From contig NMRA01000004.1 of the NCBI GenBank assembly GCA_002633005.1, forward strand, positions 2,351,426 to 2,406,869: DNA of 55,444 bases, written 5' to 3'. Every line of letters starts with the position of its first letter. Within the stretch, counting starts at the first letter, position 1. The DNA is from Phoronis australis (Eukaryota; Phoronida; Phoronidae). The position numbers were made by a program, and so were the translations under genes. The notes beneath the pieces were generated by a model. The model made no database searches, was not told where the DNA came from, and worked only from the letters and a program-made list of their open reading frames with translations. Below, piece after piece: positions 35,782 through 46,325 of this stretch.

Positions 35782-36614
35782 TGTAATAACCCATAAAGTT
35801 ATCTCACTAGTGAGATAACGATTTGGCGGGAAACCGAGGACGGAGTCGAACCCGGGACCTTGATATTGCTGATCGCAGACTTTAACCACTACACCACGCA
35901 GCGACTGACGTCATCAAGAGTGAAAGTAGAATACTTAAATGAGCACGCGCAATGATCGCACGTTCAACAAACCGCATTGTACTGTACTTGTACGCTACGA
36001 AAAATAAGACACATAATTTCCATAAAAATGATATCTTAATTCAGTGAAATTTTTCTCTCATGTCCTCTTACTTGTAAATCACCGATCTCCAGTTTGAATG
36101 CGGGTATCGTGTCGTCAGGATCTTTGACTTGAGAATTATATTCAGTTACCAGTGGTAACCTACTTTAGCAGACGATAATTTCCCGGTCGAAGCTTAGCGT
36201 GTAAAAAACGTGTTTTAAGCTATAATAGTTGCTTAACCTGAATTTAGAGATTCACTTCATTTCTATTTTGTTTTAATTTCCAATTGGTTTTGAGTATAAG
36301 CATTATTTGAGAAAAATAGCTCGGCTTTTCTTTAAAGGTCACGACCTCCGACCCCGGGCCTCTGACATAGAAAGTAGTTACAAAGCCGAGGCGAGTCGAG
36401 AAAGGTAAATCGATTCATTGCAATGTTTCTCGTTTAGTATGTGGTATAAATAGATTATTACATGTTCTCAGTCGTTATCCCCCTTATCTAGAGCCCTCGT
36501 GGATTTTGTAGAATTATCCCCCTCGGGTCTGACGCCCCTCGGGCGATAATTCTCCAAAATCCACTCGGGCTCTAGATAACGGGGGATAACGACTTCGCCA
36601 TGTAATAATCTATA
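35782..36614 (-). repeat. Tandem unit 2 with tRNA-derived head
   Basis: Near-identical to unit 1. Box B reads GGTTCGACTCC and box A is GTGGTGTAGTGGTTAA. The terminal hairpin lies at 36450-36614. Substitutions between the units are scattered over the whole length, suggesting the tandem arrangement is not brand new. Confidence 0.65.
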
Positions 36615-36621
36615 TTTATGT

Positions 36622-37059
36622 CACACTCAGCGTCTTCTTGGAAGTGGAGTGTTTGTTGTCTATTTGCCTAACAACATCAGCTCTATTACCAATATTCCCA
36701 CGAATACTATCCACAGCCAAGCTTCCAACAGTGCGCAACTGAATCAGTGATTGTTGAACTTGCTACACAGTAGGATTGTCATTGGCACCACCCTTGTGTC
36801 TATAATGACCAAAATGTTGTTCTAAAGGGTCCTGGTTAAAAGAAGAAGTTAAGACAAATGGCGCACCCTGTTCTAACAGAAACCCAATCAATTCAACCAC
36901 TGACCTCACAGTTATTTCAATACCAGTCAATGTCTGGTGGCTCAACAACATTTTTGCCTTGGCTGCTTTACCAAAGCCAGCTCTGTTATTCACTGCATCA
37001 GTCCAGTTGTGGAAAAAACCGAGACATTCATCCAATAACCAGTTCAGTCGCTCATCATT
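36622..37059 (-). pseudogene. P-type (THAP9-like) transposase C-terminal relic, unit B
   Basis: The minus-strand frame holds NDERLNWLLDECLGFF, LLSHQTLTGIEITV, VLTSSFNQDPLEQHFG and GGANDNPTV in a row, the order seen in P-element and THAP9 transposases. Near the Gly-Lys-Ala stretch a short deletion relative to unit A removes several residues. A TAG stop at 36763-36765 follows NDNPTV, and after it the frame stays open as QVQQSLIQLRTVGS, so the stop is a point mutation within former coding sequence. The N-terminal two thirds are absent. Confidence 0.8.
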
Positions 37060-37060
37060 A

Positions 37061-37878
37061 TGAATCATTGAATTTGTGATTTTGGCATTCTTTTGGCATT
37101 TTTGTCGCCAAATCACCACTCGAAGGCAATTTGAAGAGATCAAATGAAAGGAAGTATTCTAAGAGTTGTTCGATGCTAGTTTCGTGGAGTTCTATGCACA
37201 TTTGAGTAGAAAATTTTGAGGAAATAGATTTCGAGTGTCCAACCTTTATGTTTTCTTATATATATTATTGAGTGGCGTCATTTGCGATCGAGGAACAGAT
37301 AAACCCAAGCGCCTGTGTCTTTCACATATGGCACATCACATTTACAAAATACCGCGAAAAACGAGTGATGAGGCTGGATCTCGCGAGATCATATCGGTTC
37401 GTATCCGCGCCAAATAAACCGCTGAAAAACGTTTCGTCATTGTTGTAATTTGGATGAGTTTTGTAGCAGTTAGGACTAAGTTCTTAAAAATGGTAATTAT
37501 AATCCTTGTAGATGAGAAAATCCGTATTTGTCGACTCGTTTATGTATCAAAATAAAGACTTATCTCCCTTGTCATGCATACTCGGGGAATTCCCTGCCAA
37601 CGGAATCCCCTAGTATAGAATCGCGATGAATGCGGACGATATTGGAGTACCTGTAGTAATAATTGAAGCAATTTTAAAACGAAAAACATCATTGAAACGG
37701 TTTAGTTATCACTAAGTGAACATAAAAGGTACACTATGCGATTAAAATAAAACTATCAGAAGAAGCACAGTTGACAGGTCAACTAATTGCGCTTTCGACG
37801 TTCCCACACTGAACTGCAATTTGTTTGCTTATTAGCCCTGTAGTTCACCAAACTTAAGTAGATCTTTGCTGTGCACTA
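37061..37878. other. Non-coding stretch, no gene recognised
   Basis: Sequence right of the duplication break. Short frames only, no domain or repeat partner in the window. Confidence 0.4.
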
Positions 37879-38000
37879 ACAGTGGCGGATCTAGGATACC
37901 ATAAGGGGGGGGGGGCCAACATGCTGCCTCGGAGAATTGGGCAAAGCGCGATTGTATGCACAGCCGCCCCGAAAGTTGCGGGGGCCGGCGATGTGACTGA
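37879..38000 (+). repeat. Dispersed GC-rich repeat (CAGTGGCGGATCTAGGAT family)
   Basis: Begins CAGTGGCGGATCTAGGATAC, then poly-G, then a stretch containing GCCCCGAAAGTTGCGGGGGC. It opens with the same words as the minus-strand copy at 1-171. No coding content. Confidence 0.5.
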
Positions 38001-38240
38001 CCTGGTGTTCCCCCCCAAAAACGGCAACAGAGTCGGAAATACACATCTTAACATAAGATTTTCGTGGGTGATTTTACTGTCAAAATTGCCTTTTAATTTT
38101 TGATTTTTGATAGAGTAACACCATCAGTGACAGTGTTATCAAAGCAAAAATGTGCAGAGAACATCATGTAGGCATCCATTCTTAACCTTAACTATATATA
38201 GGAAATCCAAAATCTATAACATTTTAAATGTTTATGTAAA

Positions 38241-39781
38241 AGTAATCCTGTATTATACATTGACGTTAGATGCTAAAGACACAATTGTAATGTTTCATTA
38301 TCTCGTTAAACCATTTATTCTTTCCAAAACATGTGTAAACAATAACATTTTATCACATGGCACAAGTTCCCTTGGTATGTATCTATTTAACCAATAAAAA
38401 TATTCTTTGATCAAAACCCCCTTAAGCATATTAAGCACTGAGATCATTCAATGGCTGACTCACTATGCAACTGATTTTAACAACACACACACACATCATT
38501 TCTTGTGAAAAAACACTCATAGCTTAAATGTCAGAAAGTTCCTCAAGATTTTTAAATGGAAAGCATTATGTCATGACTCTTTAACCACACGGGTACTGCT
38601 ACTACTGTCTGCTTTAGAGTCATTAACTGAAATGGACTATTGATATCTGTTGTCATTTGTGATTTCTACCTTTCATCATTAACATTTTTAAAGCTGGTGT
38701 AAACTACCAAACCATCACTAAAGATCAAAAACTAAACAATAAATTGTTATCACTTTTACAACCTTTTTTCTTAAAGCAGGTCCTCTTATAAACAAGAACA
38801 TCCATCCATCAGTTTTACAGTTAACTACACAATGAATTTCAAAAATTGATTACACAAAAATTCTCTAGTTTGGGACAGTGAATAATTATTTTGATCAAAG
38901 TCGGAGTTGTCCCAATTTTTAGAAATTCACACAACTATCTGTCAGAAATTCAAGGGGATGGTTACAATTAAATGTTTGTCATGGGTCACTTTTTATGAAC
39001 TTACAGGAGTATTCTTGCAAACTGCTTTGCTACAACATAGCGTTAGGAATGTGAAAAGTACGAAAATATACAAATCACTCACGCCTCGAACTTCAGGATG
39101 AAAAAATTAAATTTCAGTCATGGTTTCTGTGTTCTGAATTTAGGAGGCTGTCTCAATCTGGAGAATTTTTAATGTAATATATCGCCGATCTAATTAATAC
39201 CATCAACTATGTCACCTTTGCTAAAAATAAATGTTAAAAACAATTATAAGCTATAAATGTGAGCCATCCGAAAAATGTTCAAACATACACTATTGTCCGT
39301 AGTCAATAGCCTCTGTACAGCACAGAGTTGAGGGTTTTTGGCAAACATCTACATATATCCCATACATTATGGCTACAGTGAATTCATTCTTAGTCATACC
39401 GATATGCAGTGAATGATACACAGTAAAAGAAGTGATAGCCCATGTGTCATCCAGGTTCCTCATGGGAAGTCTAAGCACACTTTTTCTGAAGTCTTGCAAA
39501 GATCATCCAAAGATGTACTGATTTTAAACAACGGTTTCCGATCAAGTTGCTCAGTTGAATCTTTAGACATGTTTGACAGGAAAGGAAAAGGTTGTTGATA
39601 ATCCTCAGACACTGAATACCCATGGTCAACTAACTCTTTGCTCCTGTTGGCTTCTTAGAAACAGATGGCAAATCAATCCATTAGTACATATTTCTCTCTA
39701 TCTTTAGACTGAGCAATGAGATTGCTGACATCCATTCTTGCTGATTTCTGCAGCTGTGTGAGTTTTCAAAACGAAATGCCA
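38241..39781 (-). repeat. 1.54-kb dispersed repeat, inverted copy I
   Basis: This matches 51138-52676 in reverse orientation over its whole length, with many substitutions. On the minus strand it contains a degraded version of the exon-like frame at 51175-51495 (NMSKDST, LDDL), plus non-coding sequence. An acceptor-like CTGCAG precedes the frame as in copy II. The class is unknown: no transposase or RT motif is seen. Confidence 0.7.
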
Positions 39782-39940
39782 ATTAGAGACGGTAGTCACT
39801 GTCTAATCCACTAAATAATAGGAATGTTATTCAGTTGTTACATTGGCATCAACTTTTTTAGACCATGTCCTTGTCCTGTTGTTCGTTTCCCATTTTTTTC
39901 CAACAACACGTGTATTCGCGTCGTCAAGTCTAGACATTTG
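39782..39940. other. Short unremarkable spacer
   Basis: Nothing recognised between the inverted repeat and the next GC-rich repeat. Confidence 0.4.
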
Positions 39941-39941
39941 C

Positions 39942-40100
39942 AGGGGTGGATCCAGGATTTTTATTTAGGGGGGCCAGGGCAGAGTATTTGCCAGGATTTT
40001 GCCCGTCAGACGGCGCACCCCCGAACTGCCAAATGGAATCTGGCCGGGGAGAGTTTTAGGGGGGAGGGGGGGCATGGCCCCCTTGGCCCCCCCTCTAAGA
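39942..40100 (+). repeat. GC-rich dispersed repeat (GTGGATCCAGGATTTT type)
   Basis: Contains GTGGATCCAGGATTTT, poly-G runs, TTTTGCCCGTCAGACGGC and GGCCCCCCCT. Such short GC-rich repeats are common in marine invertebrate genomes (general knowledge). Open frames through it reflect the base composition. Confidence 0.45.
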
Positions 40101-40679
40101 CGTCATTCTCAAAACCAGGGAACACTGTATCCGACTTGTTTCCAAAGTAGTAAGGTGTGATAAAACTGAACTCTGAAGTCGAAGTCCAAGCGGCCACAGT
40201 CACACAGTGATGTGTCGAAAATCATCAATTAACCTTCAAGTCAGACCCCTTTTAACTCACTCTTCATGCAAATACAACCGCAGAGGCGTACGTGACTGAC
40301 CCCGGTTAGATTCCCGGTTCGGAGATTAATCTTAGTCGGCATTTACAGCAGTTTTTCGGGAACATTTACATTGATTAAGAAACGCAATAGGCCTAGCTAC
40401 TGCCTCCTGACACAGAAATCGCGAGCCACAATGTTTACAAAAGCGCCGCCTACCGAGCAAAAGGATCGAAGTGAACTACTTTCGCTCAGGCAAATGTACT
40501 TCATACGAGTAAGATAATACACGCAGTGTTGGCTTACTTAGTAAATGGTACCCCGGGTACGGTACATGTAACCAAGAAGTACACAAAAATACACAAAACG
40601 TGATACAAGTAGGTACTGTATAGGCTAATGTGTTGTTTTTCTTGCTTTTCAGTGCTCATTTATTATTTTTTGCTTTCAG

Positions 40680-41070
40680 GAAAATGGCATCAGTCGTCGT
40701 GGACATCAGAAGATATGCACAACTGTCTCAAAGCTATGGATGAAGGATTGGGATTTAACTCTGTTTCTGAGCTATTTGGTATCCCAAAGCCAACTATCGC
40801 CGTCACCGCATGGGTCTGAATAAGTACGCAAACATGACACCAATGAAGTTGCGCGGAGGTTCCAGAGGTTTGCCAAAAGAAATAAACGATAATTTGGTGA
40901 AACGTTTAAAAGACCTTGAAAATCTTTTCTTTGATATCGCACCAAAAGATCTTATGAAACTTGCATATCAATTGGCAAAATCCCATGACATCCAATAAAA
41001 CCTGGTACTACAGCTTTATGACATTCAGACCTGAGTTTACCAGAAATGGTGATGCTGGCCACTACCAGTA
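40680..41070 (+). pseudogene. Tigger/pogo-type transposase relic, DNA-binding part
   Basis: The frame preceded by an acceptor-like TTTGCTTTCAG encodes WTSEDMHNCLKAMDEG and FGIPKPTI, a psq/CENP-B-type helix-turn-helix. A one-base loss near 40800 moves to a second frame with GGSRGLPKEINDNLVKRLKD, the second CENPB-type HTH. Further frame changes near 40980-41040 lead to words such as LSLPEMVMLATTS, the start of the DDE region. The family is the pogo/Tigger/Jerky group of Tc1-mariner transposases. The catalytic core is missing. Confidence 0.7.
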
Positions 41071-41447
41071 TTTTCCGTAGATAAGCCCATAGGCGTGTAT
41101 TCGGAAAATGAAAAAAAATCAGGTGTTTTAGTAACACCAAATAGATGACTGGGTGTTTATTTGGAAAAGGGGGGGGGGCTTGTAAACGGAAAGTTGTAGC
41201 TTTGCTGGCTTTGACAATTTTTACTTAAAATTTTGTTCTTCAATTTTATGTTAATAAATGTATTGTTCACCAACCTTTTGTTTGTTTTTGTAAATGATAA
41301 ATGTTCCATAAAACTGAATTTGAGACAAAAAGTTGCCGCTGAGTGGGCTTTTAAGAAGAATTTCTTTGAATAAACCCCCTCATCTGAACACTTGACATTA
41401 GCAGTTGTAACACCAAATAAACGCCCATGGGGTGGGCTTACGGAAAA
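41071..41447. mobile_element. 377-bp TIR element inside the Tigger relic
   Basis: The ends are TTTTCCG and CGGAAAA, and about 36 bases inward are imperfectly inverted (TAAGCCCATAGGCGTGTAT against TAAGCCCACCCCATGGGCG). The interior includes two ACACCAAATA words and AT-rich sequence with no ORF. It separates the DNA-binding part of the Tigger relic from its C-terminal part, so it is probably a MITE inserted into it. No target duplication was identified. Confidence 0.5.
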
Positions 41448-41887
41448 TCCCGATACGAAGCTTTAAAGAACACAGTTGCTCCTCGACAAAATAAACGAGT
41501 GTCCGACGTTTCTCCACTACCACATGCAACAAATACAATGCGTCGCTTGCGTCATTCGGCGACTCAGTCACGACTAAGAACCAGCAGTCCGTATAAAAGC
41601 GAATGGACAGAAAGGCTAGTGCGCGACGAACGAAACTTAGTAAATAGGTGAAGAAAGTTCAGAAAAAAGCCCAAACTAGGCAAAGAAAACGCCACGAAGA
41701 TGTCAGTTCACAAGATAGCGAAGCTGACAATACGTTTTGTCTAGCATGTTTGGACAAAACGAGCAATTCTGGCAACGAGTGGGTTGAATGTTTCGTTGTA
41801 AACGATGGGCCCACACGGAATGCAGTGAGGACCAGCGAGGGTAATGTTTTATGTCATAATTATGATTCCGACGGAGACACTAATTAA
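41448..41887 (+). pseudogene. Tigger/pogo-type transposase relic, C-terminal zinc-binding tail
   Basis: Two adjacent frames, separated by a TGA at 41649-41651, encode a basic Lys/Arg/Gln-rich linker (residues KKVQKKAQTRQRKR) and then FCLACLDKTSNSGNEWVECF, ending with LCHNYDSDGD. Tigger-like transposases often end in a short PHD-like Cys/His module with this spacing and an acidic terminus. Here several Cys/His positions are lost, so the module is degraded. The stop and missing core make this a relic. Confidence 0.55.
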
Positions 41888-43380
41888 CATACACAAACCA
41901 GGCAGTTTAAAGTTTGTAACATACGTATAGCTGACTGATTCATTTTGTTATCATTGTGCTGGTTTGTTACGATTTGTGGTGGTTTGTTAGCACAGATTTA
42001 AGAAGACGGCGGTTCGCGTTCGAGTCATCGAAACGTTCTTTGTTCTCATATGTTTCTATGTTGCCAATAAAAGGTTTGACTGTTTGCACTGTTTCCTTTT
42101 TCATCTTTGATTGGTAAAATATCTATAGTTATTAGTATAGTATCACTGGTACCATTCTGATGTCTGAAAGGTACGAATTAGAAAACCGGTCACGAGAATG
42201 GTACTTTTATTGACTTTTCTACAACCGTGTTTTGCAACAAAGCATTATCATTGTTCTTCTAAATCACGTGTGGTTGTAACTGGGTACACCAAAGACTGGA
42301 TTGGTCTATTTACTAAACTTTTTGGGATTAAAAAAGTGAAAGGTGCATGGTAGAAATTCCACTGACATCCGAGAATTTTTCTGATATTCAGCAGTTCGCT
42401 ATGGTTTAACGATCAGTCGCGCCGTCGGACACTCTTCTGCACGCTACTGCCTCCTCTCCATACGGGGACAACCAAAAGCATAAAAATGTCAGAATATGGC
42501 TTTTATGGGTAATTCCAACACTTTCCTTCGAAAATAGTGCCTTTAGGCCATCCTACTGGTCCGCCGTGCGGGATTACAAGTTTGAATGCAAGCATAAGAA
42601 GGACATTTACTTCAGATTATAGTCAACTTTGAGGACACCTAGTGGCGTTGTAAAGCAACGTGGGCCCGCCTACGCGTGTTGTGTGTTTTGCATTGACTGC
42701 AAGGAACATCTCAAAAATCACATCGACTGATGCTTGCTCCATTTTCTACCTGAAAATTTCATAAAAAATTCATAAAAATCAGTCCTTACCTTTTTGGACA
42801 AACTATTACACAGAAATAACTTGCCCAAAAGGCACAAACACCGTGGGGGTCACTCCTATCGTGAAATATGTTTGCTCAGGCAATTTATAAGACTGGCTAA
42901 AATTCAGTGGTGAACGAAGTCTTGCGCCTTCCTTTTTAGGGATAGTGTCATAAACAGGGACTATTTTCAGAGCCAATTATGTGTGACAATTGAGCAGGGT
43001 CAAAGGGTAAGTCACCTGCAGGGAACAAGGCAAGGCACAACTCTATTACACCTGGTGGCTCAGAAACCAAAGAAATCAAAACTCATGAACAAAAATTTAT
43101 GAGCCAATTTTTTATTGAGTTATGAATAAGGTGAACGTACATGATGTAATCTCACAAAAACAATAAAATTATCAACACAACTGCGTCTGTCAGTGTTAGT
43201 GGAAAAATATGTATACATCTCTATCAATTGTTGTTGAAAACACGACTAACTTTTTGTTTGGGAGCTTGAAACACAGTCGCTGGTAGTGTCGAAACAATCT
43301 CCTTTCTTCAGGTGTGCAGCTATGTAGCAAATCGCATGTTTTCAACGAAGTTTGTGTTAACGAAAGGCTGCCACTGATTT
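41888..43380. other. Non-coding stretch, no gene recognised
   Basis: No frame with a recognisable domain. GTTTGTTACGATTTGTGGTG words repeat locally near 41960. Nothing else supported. Confidence 0.4.
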
Positions 43381-43693
43381 ATACTGATCTCTATCAATAC
43401 TAAACTATACATACACGTAAATTAAAGTCTGACAGTAAAATTACATAAAGGCCACTGTCGACACTAAGAAATATTGACAAATGCCTGTAAGTCACATACA
43501 CCACGTGAATTTAGATCTACCACGAATAACGTTTAGAAGGGGCCCACTTTGAGAGTCGCTTGGGTTGCTGAATTGATAGAAGTTCGCACAATTTCACATT
43601 TGAAAAAGCTCCGAGAGATAACTTGTTGTCACAAAAATATCCGAGGTGCTCAAAATGGTTAAGTGTTACTGAACGTACCTCAGAGGGGACTGG

Positions 43694-45004
43694 CTAATTA
43701 CATGTAATAGTTCCTGGCAAATACCAATCCTTGTCGATTGGAGGAATACCAATTCTTTCACAGAGATTAGAAAACCTATCAATGTCCTTTTTAGTGAATC
43801 GAATATCATACTGACGTAGGGTTTCCATGCTAACGCTAGTTCCCTTTTGTGAGTCTTCGCTCAAGGCGGACGGTGCCCTCAAGGCGAACACATCCGGCAG
43901 ACGACAGTGTCTTGCTATGGCTTTACACGCAAAGTCGGTGTTACCCACCAAGTCTTCGTAACGTAGTCCAGCAATGTCAAGCACTGATTGTAGTCGCATA
44001 TATTCCTCGCACAGACGAAACGTTTTCAGTAACAGTATTTCGTCCAGTGGCAAGTTGTATTTGGCTTCATCTTCCTTTTTGATCCACAAATACGATTCTT
44101 GACTTATTTCCGCCAGACGATCTCGTATACGTTTGCCAAGATTAGGACATATTCTTTCGGTCATTTTCGACTCTTTAAATCGGTGAATAAGATAATTGGC
44201 ATTGATATGCAGCTTCATCTGAGATGTTACAGCCTTGACAACATTGGCGCGATACAAAAACATAAATCGAACATTGGGCAAGGCTGCACAAATGTGCTCG
44301 TAAAATGACGACCCGGGCGAAAATTTCACAAAATAAAGTGACGCTTTCACTTTGCGCGATTTGCAAATCATTCTTATCGAGCTTTTCACTAAGACTTTTG
44401 CGTCTGAGTTTGTTAGGAATTTATTCAGCAGCATATCCCTGATGTTGACAAAAACATACGCTTCGTTGCAGCAGACTGCCCCTGGAATTTTCTCCATCAT
44501 TTGTGTCAACAAAGTTGAATCGCATCGCCCTAAACTTTCTAATCCAACAACTGGAGACGTAGGGTCACCAATGGTGTCGGCCAGGCGATTGAAATGCTCG
44601 AGCGGCACAAGGATCATCTGTTTTGCTGAATAGAACTGAGCCAAAGGGAAGAAGGGGTCGATTCGAGAACAGTAGACATCAATTCCAAGAAGGGTGCGGA
44701 CGAAAATCGCTTCATCTTCCGTGACTGTGTATAATGATACATTATCTTCGAGGATGCAATCCGGATGATCAAAATGACTGTATGAAGAAATAAAATGTCG
44801 TTTGGTGGGCCCAGCTAGGGATGTGTTGTAACATCGGAAATGGATGTTGAGAACTTGAGCTGATGTTTCATACTTTCGGCGATTTTCTCGTAGACGTTTC
44901 TGTAGTCCGGATAATTTCCAATACAGTCGCTGAAGGATTGTATAAACTTCATGAACGACAAGAAAACACAGGAATACCCAAAGTGGCGAATCGGGTGCTG
45001 TCAT
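43694..45004 (-). CDS. Sulfotransferase-like type II membrane protein, copy C (436 aa)
   Basis: Third intact intron-free paralogue of 436 codons. It differs from copy B at about 31 residues, some 24 of them in the first 200. The signal-anchor segment and the 3'-phosphate site (YRANVVKAVTS) are unchanged. The P-loop reads LGRCDSTLL: Gly162 of copies A and B is Asp here (codon 44519-44521), a change expected to disturb PAPS binding. Other changes in the first half include H75Y, P182A, W189R and W192L. Only the gene and about 300 bases of 3' flank resemble units A and B; the upstream region is unrelated. It may be a catalytically weak or changed paralogue. Confidence 0.78.
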   Translation of the reverse strand: MTAPDSPLWVFLCFLVVHEVYTILQRLYWKLSGLQKRLRENRRKYETSAQVLNIHFRCYNTSLAGPTKRHFISSYSHFDHPDCILEDNVSLYTVTEDEAIFVRTLLGIDVYCSRIDPFFPLAQFYSAKQMILVPLEHFNRLADTIGDPTSPVVGLESLGRCDSTLLTQMMEKIPGAVCCNEAYVFVNIRDMLLNKFLTNSDAKVLVKSSIRMICKSRKVKASLYFVKFSPGSSFYEHICAALPNVRFMFLYRANVVKAVTSQMKLHINANYLIHRFKESKMTERICPNLGKRIRDRLAEISQESYLWIKKEDEAKYNLPLDEILLLKTFRLCEEYMRLQSVLDIAGLRYEDLVGNTDFACKAIARHCRLPDVFALRAPSALSEDSQKGTSVSMETLRQYDIRFTKKDIDRFSNLCERIGIPPIDKDWYLPGTITCN

Positions 45005-45480
45005 CCTTTTGATAGTTTATAGAACTAGTAGGCCTTAAGTTCCTCAGCCTCAGCTCAGGTAGACTACAATCAGATTGAAACCAATCTGGTTCCCCAGCTA
45101 GGCCAAAGATTTTATAGCATCTGGCTAGGCTAACACTCTGACGTCACGAGACTGGCGTTTATGCTCAACACACGCTAGTGTTGCATTACATAGTGGGCTC
45201 TGAATGGACAACTGGTGGCGGTAAACAAGCCACACCGCTTTTTGCATTGCCTACGGCTGCAGCAGCAGTTAATTGAAAATTCGTGACTTATGCTTTTTCG
45301 CTTCCCCAGTGATTAACATAGACGATGTTCACGATTGAATCAAAGGATGTTTTACCAGTCAATCAGTGATGGGGCGGGTGATTTGAACTTAATGTCCTTG
45401 CATTAGATCGCTTATAGAGAAAATTATCTAACTGGTTTGCATGATTTTGGGAACTACTGATTAGTTTATTCTATGCCCAT
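45005..45480 (-). promoter_or_regulatory. Unique upstream region of sulfotransferase copy C with a CRE-like site
   Basis: Similarity to copies A and B stops just before the start codon, so this gene has a different promoter. A TGACGTCA octamer at 45139-45146 matches the CREB/ATF site about 135 bases upstream of the ATG. No TATA box is obvious. A single octamer is weak evidence for regulation. Confidence 0.25.
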
Positions 45481-45534
45481 TGATGCTTCTAACTACATTT
45501 TTTTCTGTAGTTTTAATACATTCAGATCTGAAAA

Positions 45535-45765
45535 ACGATTTTATTTACTATTTGTATTTATTTACTAATTTTATTATTGTTCTCATATATTTGTTTTATC
45601 TTTATTTTTTATTCATTATTATTTATTTTTTGTTATTTATTTATTATTATTTATTCATTATTGCTTATTGATCATTATTTATTTATTATGTATTTATTAT
45701 TAATCATTAATATATTTTATTTATTGTTTTTTGTTTATTCGCTATCAGTTATTTGAATTATTTGA
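45535..45765. repeat. AT-rich low-complexity tract
   Basis: Dominated by ATTTATT and TATTATT words. The 63-codon frame through it (mostly Tyr, Phe, Ile, Leu) reflects composition only. Confidence 0.85.
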
Positions 45766-46260
45766 TATCCCATGATACAGTCAACATCCTGACTGTTTTT
45801 GATCAATAATCTATACCATATGATAGTAATGAACACCCCTAGAAACATATTGTTTAGGTGCAGTAGTGGGTGCATTGTGTTGCTCCTGTTTACAAATCAT
45901 TGACTAGCACTGGTTATTTTGTATACGCAGTTTAAGTCACTTATGTGATTATAATTTGGACAATACTGCAGTATTTTTCTGCATCCACAATATTTTCTTG
46001 TCTGTGTATTATTTTTCAAAGCGCCTTGACAGATTCTGGTGAAAATTTATAGTATTTAAGTTTATGGGTGGGATATGCCAGCACCACTTCATTTTTGAAC
46101 GAATTTAGGTGCTGTGCTATCCCGTTTTCAACAAAATAGTGCTTGTCCAAAATTATTGTCAAAATGCCAGGCTTAACAGTGTTTAACAGAACACGACACA
46201 GAGATAGATGGCGGAGGTACATCGCTTTTTATGCAATTTTGACTGCAGTTCGAGGTGCAT
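45766..46260. other. Non-coding stretch, no gene recognised
   Basis: Short frames only; no domain or repeat. Confidence 0.4.
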
Positions 46261-46264
46261 AAAT

Positions 46265-46325
46265 CAGGCCCGTAGCCGAGGGGGGTTCGATCGAACCCCA
46301 CCCCCCGGGGGAAAGGTCCAGCCCC
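46265..46325 (+). repeat. Short GC-rich repeat with perfect palindrome
   Basis: Starts AGGCCCGTAGCC and contains the palindrome GGGGTTCGATCGAACCCC. The same opening recurs at 53607 (AGGCCCGTAGCCAGC) before another poly-G run. A small non-coding repeat family. Confidence 0.5.

Larger units (their letters stand above)
34880..36619. mobile_element. Composite 1.74-kb insertion with 5-bp TSD
   Basis: Comparison with unit A (CACTTTATGTCAC) shows an insertion flanked by TTTAT (34875-34879 and 36615-36619). It consists of two 40-bp direct repeats (34875-34914 and 34915-34954) followed by two tandem units of 827 and 833 bp (34955-35781 and 35782-36614). Each unit starts TGTAATAACCC, has a tRNA-like head on the minus strand and ends in a long hairpin and TAATAATCTATA. 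No protein is encoded. Confidence 0.8.
28346..37060. repeat. Segmental duplication unit B
   Basis: Direct tandem repeat of unit A. The order and orientation of every component are the same: unknown 78-codon frame, sulfotransferase copy B, zinc-finger relic and P-type transposase relic. A 1740-base insertion (34880-36619) splits the end. Similarity to unit A stops at 37060, inside the transposase. Confidence 0.85.

Noticed and set aside
39824-40203. Gly/Pro-rich frames on both strands
   Set aside because: They are translations of the GC-rich dispersed repeat.
45480-45671. 63-codon hydrophobic frame resembling a membrane peptide
   Set aside because: It is a translation of ATTTATT low-complexity DNA.
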